Source: JACDDK01 sp038198445
GTDB taxonomy: Bacteria; Actinomycetota; Rubrobacteria; Rubrobacterales; Rubrobacteraceae
Length of the DNA: 64,000 nucleotides
Assembly (NCBI GenBank): GCA_038198445.1
Contig: JBBPZZ010000121.1
Location: forward strand, 1 to 64,000
Direction: 5' to 3'
A program made the translations under genes and the position numbers. Positions 18,907 through 26,420 of the stretch are shown one piece after another. The number at the start of each line of letters is the position of its first letter. Within the stretch, counting starts at the first letter, position 1. A model generated the notes under the pieces. It was given only the letters and a program-made list of their open reading frames with translations. It was not told where the DNA came from and did no database searches.

Positions 18907-20265
18907 TTACCGCTTGCTCTTAACGTGGTAGGTAATCTCGTGGATCTGGTTGAAGGTGTCGCGGTCGCTGTTTATGAGGTTGGCTATCTTGGAGGTAGCG
19001 TGCATAACGGTCGAGTGGTCGCGGCCACCGAAAGCGCGGCCTATTTTCGGAAGAGATTCGTCGGTAATCTCACGGCATAGATACATGGCGACCTGCCTCG
19101 GGTATGCGAACCCTTTCGAGCGGCTGGCTCCGACGAGGTCCGCTTTGGAGATGCCGAAGTAGCGGCAGACTTCGTGTTGGATAAGTTCGACCGGGATCTC
19201 TCGATACGCTTGATCCGGCAAGATATCCTTCAGGACCTCCTCGGCCACCGGAACGCTCAACTGCCGTCCGTACAGTGAGGAATAGGCGAGAATACGGACT
19301 AATGCTCCCTCCAACTCGCGGATGTTCGTCGAGACTTTCGAGGCTATGAACGTCAGCACGTCGTCGCTGACTTCCAAACGGTCCATGATCGCTTTTTTGC
19401 GAAGGATGGCGATGCGCGTCTCCAGGTCCGGCGGTTGAATATCCGTGACCAGCCCCCACTCAAAGCGGCTTACCAGCCTGTTTTCAAGGGTCTGGATATA
19501 CTTTGGATGACGGTCGGAGGCGATGACGATCTGTTTGTTCTCCTCGTAGAGCGTGTTGAACGTATGAAAGAACGCTTCCTGAGTCTCTACTTTGTTCTCT
19601 AGGAACTGGATGTCGTCGATCAGGAGCACGTCGTTCTCCCGGTAACGCTTCTGGAATCCTAGAGGATTGCTGTCCCGCATGGAGTTTATGAAGTCGTTCG
19701 TGAACTGTTCGCAGGTCACGTATCGCACCCTCATGCTCGGGTCCTGCTCTTCGACGTAGGCTCCGACCGCGCGTAAGAGATGGGTCTTGCCGAGCCCTAC
19801 TCCCCCGTAGATGAAGAGCGGGTTGTAGACGACTCCGGGGGTCTCGGAGACGGCCAGCGCGGCCGCGTGGGCGAACCTGTTGCCGGCTCCGATGACGAAC
19901 GTATCGAACGTATATCTCGTCCTGAAAGAACGTGGCGGGCGGGCATTCAAGACTGACTCCGCGCCCTCGATCTCCGTTCCGTTGGAGCTGTTCAGGTCCC
20001 TATTGGAACCAGCGCCTCCGACGCTCACCGTTAGGGAAACGTTGTTTTTGCCCAATACGGAGCCAAGAGCTTCTTCAAGAAGCGGGCGAAAACGGCTCTC
20101 GATGTATTCTTTGGCAAAGGTGTTTGGAACCGAGATCTCCAGTCCCTCCTCGTGAAGATCCATCGGATGCGTACCCTCGAACCACACCTTCAAAGACGTA
20201 TCGTCCACGTGATCCGATACGCGATTGAGGACCTGGTCCCACACTTCTTCTGATCTAGTAGGCAC
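18907..20265 (-). CDS. dnaA: Chromosomal replication initiator DnaA
   Basis: AAA+ initiator, 452 residues, that binds the flanking DnaA boxes and opens the origin. Domain III has Walker A GGVGLGKTHLLRAV and Walker B DVLLIDDIQFLENK. Domain IV carries the DNA-binding signature FGGRDHSTVMHATSKI. Start is GTG at 20265-20263, 3 nt after the stop of the upstream ATPase/HTH gene and without a clear ribosome-binding site, so the two are probably cotranscribed and coupled. The linker domain II is short. Confidence 0.98.
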   Translation of the reverse strand: MPTRSEEVWDQVLNRVSDHVDDTSLKVWFEGTHPMDLHEEGLEISVPNTFAKEYIESRFRPLLEEALGSVLGKNNVSLTVSVGGAGSNRDLNSSNGTEIEGAESVLNARPPRSFRTRYTFDTFVIGAGNRFAHAAALAVSETPGVVYNPLFIYGGVGLGKTHLLRAVGAYVEEQDPSMRVRYVTCEQFTNDFINSMRDSNPLGFQKRYRENDVLLIDDIQFLENKVETQEAFFHTFNTLYEENKQIVIASDRHPKYIQTLENRLVSRFEWGLVTDIQPPDLETRIAILRKKAIMDRLEVSDDVLTFIASKVSTNIRELEGALVRILAYSSLYGRQLSVPVAEEVLKDILPDQAYREIPVELIQHEVCRYFGISKADLVGASRSKGFAYPRQVAMYLCREITDESLPKIGRAFGGRDHSTVMHATSKIANLINSDRDTFNQIHEITYHVKSKR

Positions 20266-20268
20266 GGG

Positions 20269-21069
20269 CTACTTTACCCAGGCCGCAATGGTTACTTCAA
20301 CCAGATCACGCCCGAGCGGAGTAACAACTCTCTTGCCAGATTCCTCGCTCGACACGAGTCCATGCTCTTCGAGAACCGAGAGGTCACGGTACGCGGTGCT
20401 AACGCTGATTTCAAGCCTCTCCGCTACCGTGGACGGTCCGATCTCCCCACACTCCAGAACCGTGATCAACACTTTCTGTTGCCTTTCGGATATATTCATC
20501 CTGGGCACTCCGTCAATGTACCTGCGGGTCTCGTGAGTTCTGAGCTTGGGTTCGTTTTTCTCGGGCTCCCGATCTCTCGCCGAAGCCGAGATGGTCACGA
20601 CCGCACCGCCACCGAGGTTATCCTCGATCTTTACCGTCCCCCCTAGTTCCTCCGCCGCGGTTCGGGCGATCCCAAGCCCCGCTCCGACCCCCCGGATCTC
20701 GCGCGCGGCTTCCACGCTCGAACCGCTAAAGCCGAACTGCATGGCTCGATCCTTGTACTCGATGCCGGGCCCGTTATCCGAAACTCTTACGCAATTGCCT
20801 CCCTCTAGAACAGAGACAATAACTCCACGGTAATCCGCGTGAATCAGGTTCTCCACGATTTCCCGCACAGACCTCTCGGGGACGCGGCCCTGGAGCCCTC
20901 TCACGTTGTCCATAATGAGTCGCGTGAACTTAACCGTGGCAGCACAAGGATTAGATGCCGCAGTCTCCGTTATCTCCGGCTCTCCGTTTTTCTGGTAGAC
21001 GGCTACCCGGATGCCAATAACGGCTCCTTCATCTTCGCGCTGTGTGCTCGGGCTGCTAATCATCCCCAC
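20269..21069 (-). CDS. GHKL (histidine-kinase-like) ATPase fused to a winged-helix DNA-binding domain
   Basis: A 266-residue protein directly upstream of dnaA. The N-terminal domain has the three ATP-binding boxes of the Bergerat fold: N box EIVENLIHADY (Asn74), G1 DNGPGI (about 98-103) and G2 GVGAGLGIA (about 127-135). No dimerisation/phosphoacceptor (HisKA) helix pair is present, so it is not a normal sensor kinase. Residues about 190-245 form a winged helix (ISERQQKVLITVLECGEIGP then STVAERLEISVSTAYRDLSV). The start is GTG 21069 or ATG 21063, both without a clear ribosome-binding site. Its position between two DnaA-box clusters suggests a role in origin or dnaA control; this is inference. 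Confidence 0.85.
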   Translation of the reverse strand: MGMISSPSTQREDEGAVIGIRVAVYQKNGEPEITETAASNPCAATVKFTRLIMDNVRGLQGRVPERSVREIVENLIHADYRGVIVSVLEGGNCVRVSDNGPGIEYKDRAMQFGFSGSSVEAAREIRGVGAGLGIARTAAEELGGTVKIEDNLGGGAVVTISASARDREPEKNEPKLRTHETRRYIDGVPRMNISERQQKVLITVLECGEIGPSTVAERLEISVSTAYRDLSVLEEHGLVSSEESGKRVVTPLGRDLVEVTIAAWVK

Positions 21070-21146
21070 GAAAAATTTAACTTACAAGACGGCGCAACGC
21101 TATAGTGTTTGGTTAAAAGATATCATTTTGCAGTACATTTACACAC

Positions 21147-21191
21147 TTATCCACAGTGTTATCCACAGCATGTGGATAACACTGTGGATAA
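21147..21191. promoter_or_regulatory. Palindrome of four perfect DnaA boxes
   Basis: Two TTATCCACA boxes (21147-21155, 21159-21167) face two TGTGGATAA boxes (21171-21179, 21183-21191). The whole 45 bp is a perfect inverted repeat with 21-bp arms and a GCA centre; spacing within each arm is 12 bp start to start. It lies 78 bp upstream of the ATPase/HTH gene start and 243 bp before rpmH, and is a second origin-linked cluster or a DnaA-controlled operator for the dnaA operon. Confidence 0.92.
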
Positions 21192-21356
21192 CGGCTGTTA
21201 ACCGCCTTCAATGATAAGAAGAAGTGCGCGCGCCGACAAGTAAAATAAAAAAATAACTATGCTAAACATTCCTTTTGCAGGAATTTTCTGAACAGAGCCC
21301 TCTGAGTTTTTCAGGAGGTGTGTTTTCTGGGGGCAATTCCTGAGTACCAGGACTCA

Positions 21357-21386
21357 TTGGATGCTTTTTGGCGATTCGGATATACT
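21357..21386 (+). promoter_or_regulatory. Predicted promoter for rpmH-rnpA
   Basis: -35 TTGGAT (21357-21362), 18-bp spacer, -10 TATACT (21381-21386). Transcription would begin about 40 nt before the rpmH ATG. The rest of the 364-bp gap from 21070 holds the DnaA-box palindrome and no gene. Confidence 0.6.
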
Positions 21387-21433
21387 TATTTCGCCAGCTC
21401 GAAGTATGTCGCAGTTTACGAAAGAGGAGTTTC

Positions 21434-21568
21434 ATGAAACGTACTTATCAGCCAAACCGTCGCAAAAGAGCGAAGACACACGGTTTCCGCAAGCGTATGA
21501 GCACAGTGGGTGGACAGAGAGTAATCGCCGCTCGGCGTCGGCGCGGCCGAAAACGCCTGGCCGTCTGA
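21434..21568 (+). CDS. rpmH: Ribosomal protein L34
   Basis: A 44-residue basic ribosomal protein. MKRTYQPNRRKRAKTHGFRK is the standard L34 N-terminus. The ATG at 21434 is preceded by AAAGAGGAG at good spacing, so the longer open frame from 21368 is not used. It is 3 nt before rnpA, the usual partner, and opens the plus-strand arm of the origin. Confidence 0.98.
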   Translation: MKRTYQPNRRKRAKTHGFRKRMSTVGGQRVIAARRRRGRKRLAV

Positions 21569-21571
21569 TTT

Positions 21572-21925
21572 TTGCCGGTAAGCAAGATTACAAGGCTGAC
21601 TGACTCCTCGGGGTTTGCCGAGGTTTATAGGAAGGGCGTCGACTACAGAGGTAAGTTGTTCTCCGTACACGCGTTTCCCAACGACCTGGGAACAGCGCGG
21701 TTGGGTCTTTCAGTTTCCAAGAAAGTGGGTAACGCCGTAGTCCGCAACACCGTAAGACGCAGGCTCAGGGAGATATTTCGCGCTGCGCTCCACGCCTTAC
21801 CCGATAACCTGGACTTCGTAGTCTCCGCCAGACCGGCTGCGGCGAACGCCTCGTTTCCGGAATTGCAGAGAGAGTTCGATCTAGCTACATGTAAACTAGA
21901 CTCTTCCGTGAATTCCAGGGGGTAA
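21572..21925 (+). CDS. rnpA: RNase P protein component
   Basis: A 117-residue basic protein that binds RNase P RNA (rnpB at 8380-8771). The RNR signature is present in NAVVRNTVRRRLREIFR. The start is TTG at 21572, giving MPVSKITRLTDSSGFAEVYR; there is no better in-frame start. It is 3 nt from rpmH and followed by yidD 13 nt later. Confidence 0.95.
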   Translation: MPVSKITRLTDSSGFAEVYRKGVDYRGKLFSVHAFPNDLGTARLGLSVSKKVGNAVVRNTVRRRLREIFRAALHALPDNLDFVVSARPAAANASFPELQREFDLATCKLDSSVNSRG

Positions 21926-21938
21926 AGAGTCTATAGAA

Positions 21939-22151
21939 ATGTTAAAGAAAGCCCTAATTCAGTCGATATTGGCGTACAAGAAGATAATCTCCCCTATTCT
22001 GCCCCCGTCTTGCAGGTTCACGCCGAGTTGTTCACAGTATATGGTGGAGGCAATTGAGAAGCACGGCGTCTTGAAGGGTGGCTCAATGGGAATCTGGAGA
22101 TTACTGCGCTGCCAACCTTTCTCCAAAGGAGGGTTTGACCCAGTAAAATGA
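21939..22151 (+). CDS. yidD: YidD, membrane protein insertion efficiency factor
   Basis: A 70-residue protein with the family core ISPILPPSCRFTPSCSQYMV and the terminal LLRCQPFSKGGFDPV. YidD assists YidC-dependent membrane insertion. It sits between rnpA and yidC as in most bacteria. The start is ATG at 21939. Confidence 0.96.
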   Translation: MLKKALIQSILAYKKIISPILPPSCRFTPSCSQYMVEAIEKHGVLKGGSMGIWRLLRCQPFSKGGFDPVK

Positions 22152-22161
22152 GTATTTGCGG

Positions 22162-22995
22162 ATGAATACCGTGGCTGATTTTTTTCAGAGGCTGTTTACC
22201 CCCATCGTTAACTTGATGGGCGAGGTGCTGAAATACTTTCATTACGAGTTGAATATGCCTTGGTGGATCTCCATAGCCCTCTTGACCATAATACTCCGCA
22301 CGCTTCTCTTCCCTCTCACCTTTAAGCAAGTCAAGAGTATGCGGGCGATGCAGGAGCTAAAGCCGGAGATCGACCGTATACGGGGCCAGTTTAGGGACAA
22401 CCGGCAGAGGCAACAGGAAGAGACCATGAAGCTATATCGGGAGCGCAGCGTGAACCCGCTGGGCGGATGTCTTCCCGTCTTGATTCAGATGCCAGTCTTC
22501 ATAGGTATCTTCTATGTGATCCGCCAGTTCGGCGGAACTCCGAACGTAAATCCGCCGACTGAGCCCACCTTCAATCAGGGCGGCATCTTGTGGTTCCAGG
22601 ATCTTTCGCATATGGACCCATACTTGATCCTGCCTATCGTCTCAGCGTTGACAATGCTCGCTGGTATAGAGATAACCTCGAAGAGCGTCGAGCCTCAGCA
22701 ACGCTGGCTAATGAGGGCGATGCCTATAGGATTCACACTATTTCTGTGGCGGTTTCCTGCGGGTCTTTTTGTTTATTGGATTACCTCCAATCTGGTAACG
22801 TTGGCCCAGAACCACATGATTTACAACCGCGGCCCAGGGAGAAAGTCTTCGGACTCCAACAAGGGAGTGCGTGTATCGGACGAGACCAAGGCGTCTACTC
22901 CAAATAAGGGGAATGAGCAGCATGGATCTCAGGCACCAAATAACGTAACCGCCGGCACGAAAAAGACTAAGAGAAAGCGCAGGAGGAAGAAATGA
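22162..22995 (+). CDS. yidC: YidC/Oxa1-type membrane protein insertase
   Basis: A 277-residue inner-membrane insertase of the Gram-positive type, without the large periplasmic domain. Hydrophobic helices occur at WWISIALLTIILRTLLFPLT, LPVLIQMPVFIGIFYVI, LILPIVSALTMLAGIEI and the final LFLWRFPAGLFVYWITSNLV. The Arg in the first core helix (ILRTLLFPLT) fits the conserved insertase groove residue. The C-terminus KKTKRKRRRKK is a basic ribosome-docking tail. ATG 22162 is chosen; a TTG two codons upstream (22156) is an alternative. No lipobox signal peptide is evident. Confidence 0.95.
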   Translation: MNTVADFFQRLFTPIVNLMGEVLKYFHYELNMPWWISIALLTIILRTLLFPLTFKQVKSMRAMQELKPEIDRIRGQFRDNRQRQQEETMKLYRERSVNPLGGCLPVLIQMPVFIGIFYVIRQFGGTPNVNPPTEPTFNQGGILWFQDLSHMDPYLILPIVSALTMLAGIEITSKSVEPQQRWLMRAMPIGFTLFLWRFPAGLFVYWITSNLVTLAQNHMIYNRGPGRKSSDSNKGVRVSDETKASTPNKGNEQHGSQAPNNVTAGTKKTKRKRRRKK

Positions 22996-23750
22996 GTGAG
23001 AGCCAGGAGTTTTATGCGCCTACAGTAGAGGAAGCTGTCCAAAAGGCTTCTCTCACTCTGGGCATAGGAGCCGAGGAGCTTTCGTATGATGTTGTCGATG
23101 CTGGAGCTGCGGGATTCTTGGGTATAGGAGCTAGAGAAGCCAGAATCAACGTGAGGCAAAATTCATGGGGCAATGATGTGGAGGCTGTGGAGGCGCCTCA
23201 AGCTGAAGAAGTACCGGAAGATGACGTTGCTATTTCCGAAGTAGACGGAGGAGGTCGAGAAGACTCTGGAGACCGGGAGGCGGAAGGCGAGTCCTCAGTC
23301 CCTGAACAACAGATCAAGGAGATAAAGGTTCTTGTAGACTCTATCTTAGAGGCAATGGGCATTGAAGCGCGTACAGATGTCTACGACGCGGGGGACTTTG
23401 TAGCCGTCGACGTAGCATCCCAAGAAACTGGTCTATTTATAGGCCCTAAAGGCGAAACGATCGATGCTCTGCAGTATCTGGTGAATATCTCCGTGTATCA
23501 GAAGAGCCCTACAAAAAAGAGGATAGTTCTTGACTCTGAAGGTTATCGCCAGCGTCGAGTCGAAGCTATTCAAGGCATGGCGCACCGTAGCGCGCGCCGT
23601 GCAGTCCGTGAGCAGGGTCCGATCGAACTGCCCCCGATGAATGCCTCTGAGAGACGCATCGTCCACATTTACCTCAAAGACAATGCGACAGTAACCACGG
23701 CGAGCGATGGCGTAGGAACCGAGCGGCGCGTCAAGGTGTTCCCAGCATAA
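22992..23750 (+). CDS. jag: Jag/KhpB RNA-binding protein (Jag-N, KH, R3H)
   Basis: A 252-residue RNA-binding protein. Residues 1-55 form the Jag-N domain (APTVEEAVQKASLTLGIGAE, then GFLGIGAREARINV). A long acidic linker follows. The KH domain has the GPKGETIDALQYL loop near residue 155. The R3H domain has ERRIVHIYLKDN near the C-terminus. The start overlaps the yidC stop in ATGA. Jag partners with YidC and KhpA in other bacteria and affects cell elongation; that role is inferred from the family. Confidence 0.95.
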   Translation: MSESQEFYAPTVEEAVQKASLTLGIGAEELSYDVVDAGAAGFLGIGAREARINVRQNSWGNDVEAVEAPQAEEVPEDDVAISEVDGGGREDSGDREAEGESSVPEQQIKEIKVLVDSILEAMGIEARTDVYDAGDFVAVDVASQETGLFIGPKGETIDALQYLVNISVYQKSPTKKRIVLDSEGYRQRRVEAIQGMAHRSARRAVREQGPIELPPMNASERRIVHIYLKDNATVTTASDGVGTERRVKVFPA

Positions 23751-23763
23751 TAGTTGCCTACGT

Positions 23764-23779
23764 TGTTTCACGTGAAACC
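23764..23779. promoter_or_regulatory. parS: parS-like centromere site 1
   Basis: TGTTTCACGTGAAACC, 15 of 16 identical to the bacterial parS consensus TGTTTCACGTGAAACA. It lies 14 nt after the jag stop, in the 130-bp gap before rsmG, and 1.65 kb from parB. Confidence 0.9.
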
Positions 23780-23786
23780 CGGCTTT

Positions 23787-23820
23787 GCGCAGAATGTTTG
23801 TTCCAACAAACATTCTGCGC
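23787..23820. repeat. 34-bp inverted repeat between the two parS sites
   Basis: Sixteen-base arms (GCGCAGAATGTTTGTT and its exact complement) flank a CC centre. It could fold into a hairpin after jag, but no T run follows on either strand. Its position exactly between two parS sites is notable. Confidence 0.8.
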
Positions 23821-23852
23821 CCGTCGGACATCTCATCAACGTAAGTCTTATT

Positions 23853-23880
23853 GGGAACTGTTTCACGTGAAACAGTTCCC
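23853..23880. promoter_or_regulatory. parS: parS site 2 inside a perfect 28-bp palindrome
   Basis: The perfect parS core TGTTTCACGTGAAACA is at 23859-23874. Symmetry extends six further bases on each side (GGGAAC and GTTCCC), making a 28-bp palindrome. It immediately precedes the proposed rsmG ATG at 23881. Confidence 0.95.
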
Positions 23881-24636
23881 ATGCAGAACGACGGTTCTTG
23901 TAGGTTGATTACTTCGTTCAATCGGCAAACAGCGACTTGGGGACTGACTGTAGCAAAGAATCAGATCTCTTCACTAGAGAAATTTGGTCGCATGTTAAGT
24001 GGATACGAAGAGGCAAATGTTATAGGCACGCGAGTATTTGAAAGAATAATGGAAGATCATGTCCTCGACTCCCTATCATGCCTACTGTTTACTGGATTCA
24101 GCAGAGATTGTCGCGTAATAGATGTGGGCGCTGGGGCTGGCTTGCCAGGAATACCATTAAAGCTCGTATCTTCGCAGCTAGACCTATACTTACTGGAAGC
24201 GACCGCAAAGAAGGCAACGTTCATCCGAAGCGTTATAAACAGGATGAATCTACAGGACACTAACGTTCTGAATTTACGTGCAGAGGAGTTGGCGCAACGT
24301 GCGGATTATCGTGGAAAGTACGATATAGCCACGGCTCGCGCCCTGGGCTCTGTGTCTACTGTTGCCGAGTATTGTCTGCCCTTGGTCCGGGTCGGAGGGC
24401 ATGTATTGGCGATGAAAGGTAACCCCCCGGAGGCGGAGTTATCCGAGGGAGAGCACGCGATACGTCTGCTGGGGGGGCGTATGTCCGAAACAATAGAGGT
24501 TCCATTGCTGGAGGAGGTTCGGGCTCGGCAACGGACCCTGGTCATCATAGAGAAGGTGAAGGAGACGCCTCGTCAATATCCGCGAAAACCAGGCCAAATG
24601 AAGAAACATCCGCTCGGACGCAAGAAAGACAGTTGA
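23881..24636 (+). CDS. rsmG: 16S rRNA (guanine-527-N7) methyltransferase RsmG/GidB
   Basis: A 251-residue SAM-dependent enzyme that methylates G527 of 16S rRNA. Motif I is VIDVGAGAGLPGIPLKLV, and EDHVLDSLSCL before it is the family hallmark. RALGSVSTVAEYCLPLV and the late LAMKGN stretch fit the family. The start is uncertain: ATG 23881 directly abuts the parS palindrome and lacks a ribosome-binding site. A TTG at 23851 would place the parS site inside the coding sequence, and TTG 23906 is also possible. It overlaps parA in TTGA. Confidence 0.94.
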   Translation: MQNDGSCRLITSFNRQTATWGLTVAKNQISSLEKFGRMLSGYEEANVIGTRVFERIMEDHVLDSLSCLLFTGFSRDCRVIDVGAGAGLPGIPLKLVSSQLDLYLLEATAKKATFIRSVINRMNLQDTNVLNLRAEELAQRADYRGKYDIATARALGSVSTVAEYCLPLVRVGGHVLAMKGNPPEAELSEGEHAIRLLGGRMSETIEVPLLEEVRARQRTLVIIEKVKETPRQYPRKPGQMKKHPLGRKKDS

Positions 24637-25421
24637 AACACCATGTTAGTATGGTCGGAGTGAAAAACGTAGTAGCCATAGTGAACCAGAAAGGCGGAGT
24701 GGGGAAAAGCACCACGGCGATCAACCTGGCTGCCTATCTGGCTAACAAAGGCGAGAAAGTGCTTGTGGCTGATATGGACCCACAGGGCAACGCTACGAGC
24801 GGCCTCGGGGTTTTCGAGCTGACCAACGGTTGTATGTACGACGTTCTGTTGGAGGGCAAGCCTCTACAAGATGTAGCCGTAACAACCGGTGTACCGGGGC
24901 TTGATGTAGCACCGTCCACGATCAATCTTGTAGGGGCCGAGGTGGAATTGGTATCTGCGTTAGCCCGAGAATTCAAGCTAAAGAAGGCGCTACGAAAACT
25001 GCCGAAAGGCGCTTACGATCGTGTTCTGTTGGACTGTCCTCCTTCATTGGATCTCTTGACGCTGAATGCTCTGGCGGCGGCGGATGAGGTGCTTATCCCT
25101 ATACAGTGCGAATATTACGCTCTTGAAGGACTGACGCAGCTTATGCGGAGCATCCGGATGGTGCGCCAGGAGTTAAACCCGGATCTTGAAATCGGCGGGG
25201 TTCTCCTGACCATGTTCGACCCTCGCACTAACCTAGCGCATCAAGTAGCGTCAGAGGTGAGATCCTTCTTCGGAGACCGCGTGTTTCAAACAATCATACC
25301 GCGTAACGTGAGACTCAGCGAAGCACCCAGTTACGGCCTGCCAGTAGCATTGTATGCTCCAAAAAGCACAGGAGCGGAGGCGTATGAAGCGGTTGCCGAG
25401 GAGGTGAGGAGCCGTGGGTAG
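24633..25421 (+). CDS. parA: ParA/Soj chromosome-partitioning ATPase
   Basis: A deviant-Walker ATPase, up to 262 residues, that drives ParB-parS complexes along the nucleoid. The KGGVGKSTTAINLA motif and the DMDPQGNATSGLG switch are present, and LLDCPPSLDLLTLNAL is the Walker B region. The start is given as TTG 24633, which overlaps the rsmG stop in TTGA; ATG 24651 or GTG 24660 would remove six or nine residues and fit the normal family start equally well. It overlaps parB by 8 nt. Confidence 0.97.
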   Translation: MKHHVSMVGVKNVVAIVNQKGGVGKSTTAINLAAYLANKGEKVLVADMDPQGNATSGLGVFELTNGCMYDVLLEGKPLQDVAVTTGVPGLDVAPSTINLVGAEVELVSALAREFKLKKALRKLPKGAYDRVLLDCPPSLDLLTLNALAAADEVLIPIQCEYYALEGLTQLMRSIRMVRQELNPDLEIGGVLLTMFDPRTNLAHQVASEVRSFFGDRVFQTIIPRNVRLSEAPSYGLPVALYAPKSTGAEAYEAVAEEVRSRG

Positions 25422-26283
25422 ACGCGGTTTGGGTCGTGGTCTCTCCGCACTTATATCGACTGGGGAGAGCGTAGGCGGGCTCAGGTTCGAGGAGATACCA
25501 GTCTCGGCAATTAAACCGAACGTTCACCAGCCGCGCAGAGATTTTCCTGAAGCGGGAATTCGGGAGCTGGCGGCGTCAATACGGGAGGTTGGTATCCTGC
25601 AGCCGCTCGTCATTCGTTCCACCGAGGATGGATTCCAGTTAATCGCGGGAGAGCGTCGTCTACGGGCGGCCAAGCAGGCTGGTCTGGAAAGAGTGCCGGT
25701 ATTGATCCGTCCCGCCGGAGAAAACGAGTCCATGGAGCTGGCGCTCGTCGAAAACCTTCAGAGAGAGGATCTGAACCCTCTGGAGACCGCTGCGGCATAC
25801 CAGGCGCTAATGGATGGTTTTGGACTGAGCAAGGAGCAACTGGCGAACCGGCTTGGGAAGAGCCGGGCCGCCGTGACGAATACTCTCCGCCTCGTGCGCT
25901 TGCCGGCGCAGGTACAGGAGATGCTTCTCCAGGGCAAGCTCACGGAGGGGCATGCGAGGGCGCTCCTGGCACTGGAGACCGATGAGCAAAAGATCCATCT
26001 CGCAAAGAAAGTCTACAAAGACAAAAGCACGGTACGTAAGACCGAGGAAATGGTTAGAGAGTATCTATCTGGGAAAATGGAGCAAGAAACACCGCCAGAC
26101 AATAACGAGAGCAAAGTTCCTCCGAGCGAATACGAAGAGGCTTCTCGATTGATCCAGGAAGCCATAACGTTGCCTGTGAAGGTGAAATCCTCCCGCGTAG
26201 GAGGCAAGCTGGAGATACGCTTCCGTGAGAACGGTCAACTAGAGGCACTAGTAGCCCTCTTGACATCCAGAGAGACGGGCTAG
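25414..26283 (+). CDS. parB: ParB/Spo0J centromere-binding protein
   Basis: A 289-residue DNA-binding CTP-dependent clamp. The N-terminal GRGLSALI contacts ParA. The N-terminal nuclease-like domain carries the conserved GERRLRAAKQAG and ENLQREDLNPLETA boxes. The helix-turn-helix region (LSKEQLANRLGKSRAAVTNT) reads parS. The C-terminal dimerisation segment ends LLTSRETG. The start is GTG 25414, overlapping the end of parA. Its targets are the parS sites 1.5-1.7 kb upstream. Confidence 0.97.
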   Translation: MGRRGLGRGLSALISTGESVGGLRFEEIPVSAIKPNVHQPRRDFPEAGIRELAASIREVGILQPLVIRSTEDGFQLIAGERRLRAAKQAGLERVPVLIRPAGENESMELALVENLQREDLNPLETAAAYQALMDGFGLSKEQLANRLGKSRAAVTNTLRLVRLPAQVQEMLLQGKLTEGHARALLALETDEQKIHLAKKVYKDKSTVRKTEEMVREYLSGKMEQETPPDNNESKVPPSEYEEASRLIQEAITLPVKVKSSRVGGKLEIRFRENGQLEALVALLTSRETG

Positions 26284-26420
26284 AATATTATTGCATAAGT
26301 AACACAACGTGCTTGTCATAAAAGCACCGGGCTAAGAAGGAGAGCATCTCCAGCGGCGTGGCCGAAATGCGTGGTGGTGTAGAATCCTTTTTCTAGCAGA
26401 GCGTTGCGCGAGGGGGAAGA

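Noticed and set aside
23433..23921. 162-residue minus-strand frame across the parS region
   Set aside because: It exists because the palindromic parS sites read alike on both strands; it is antisense to jag.
26284..26420. Possible c-di-AMP riboswitch before the lytic transglycosylase
   Set aside because: Two short hairpins are present but the conserved ydaO blocks are missing.
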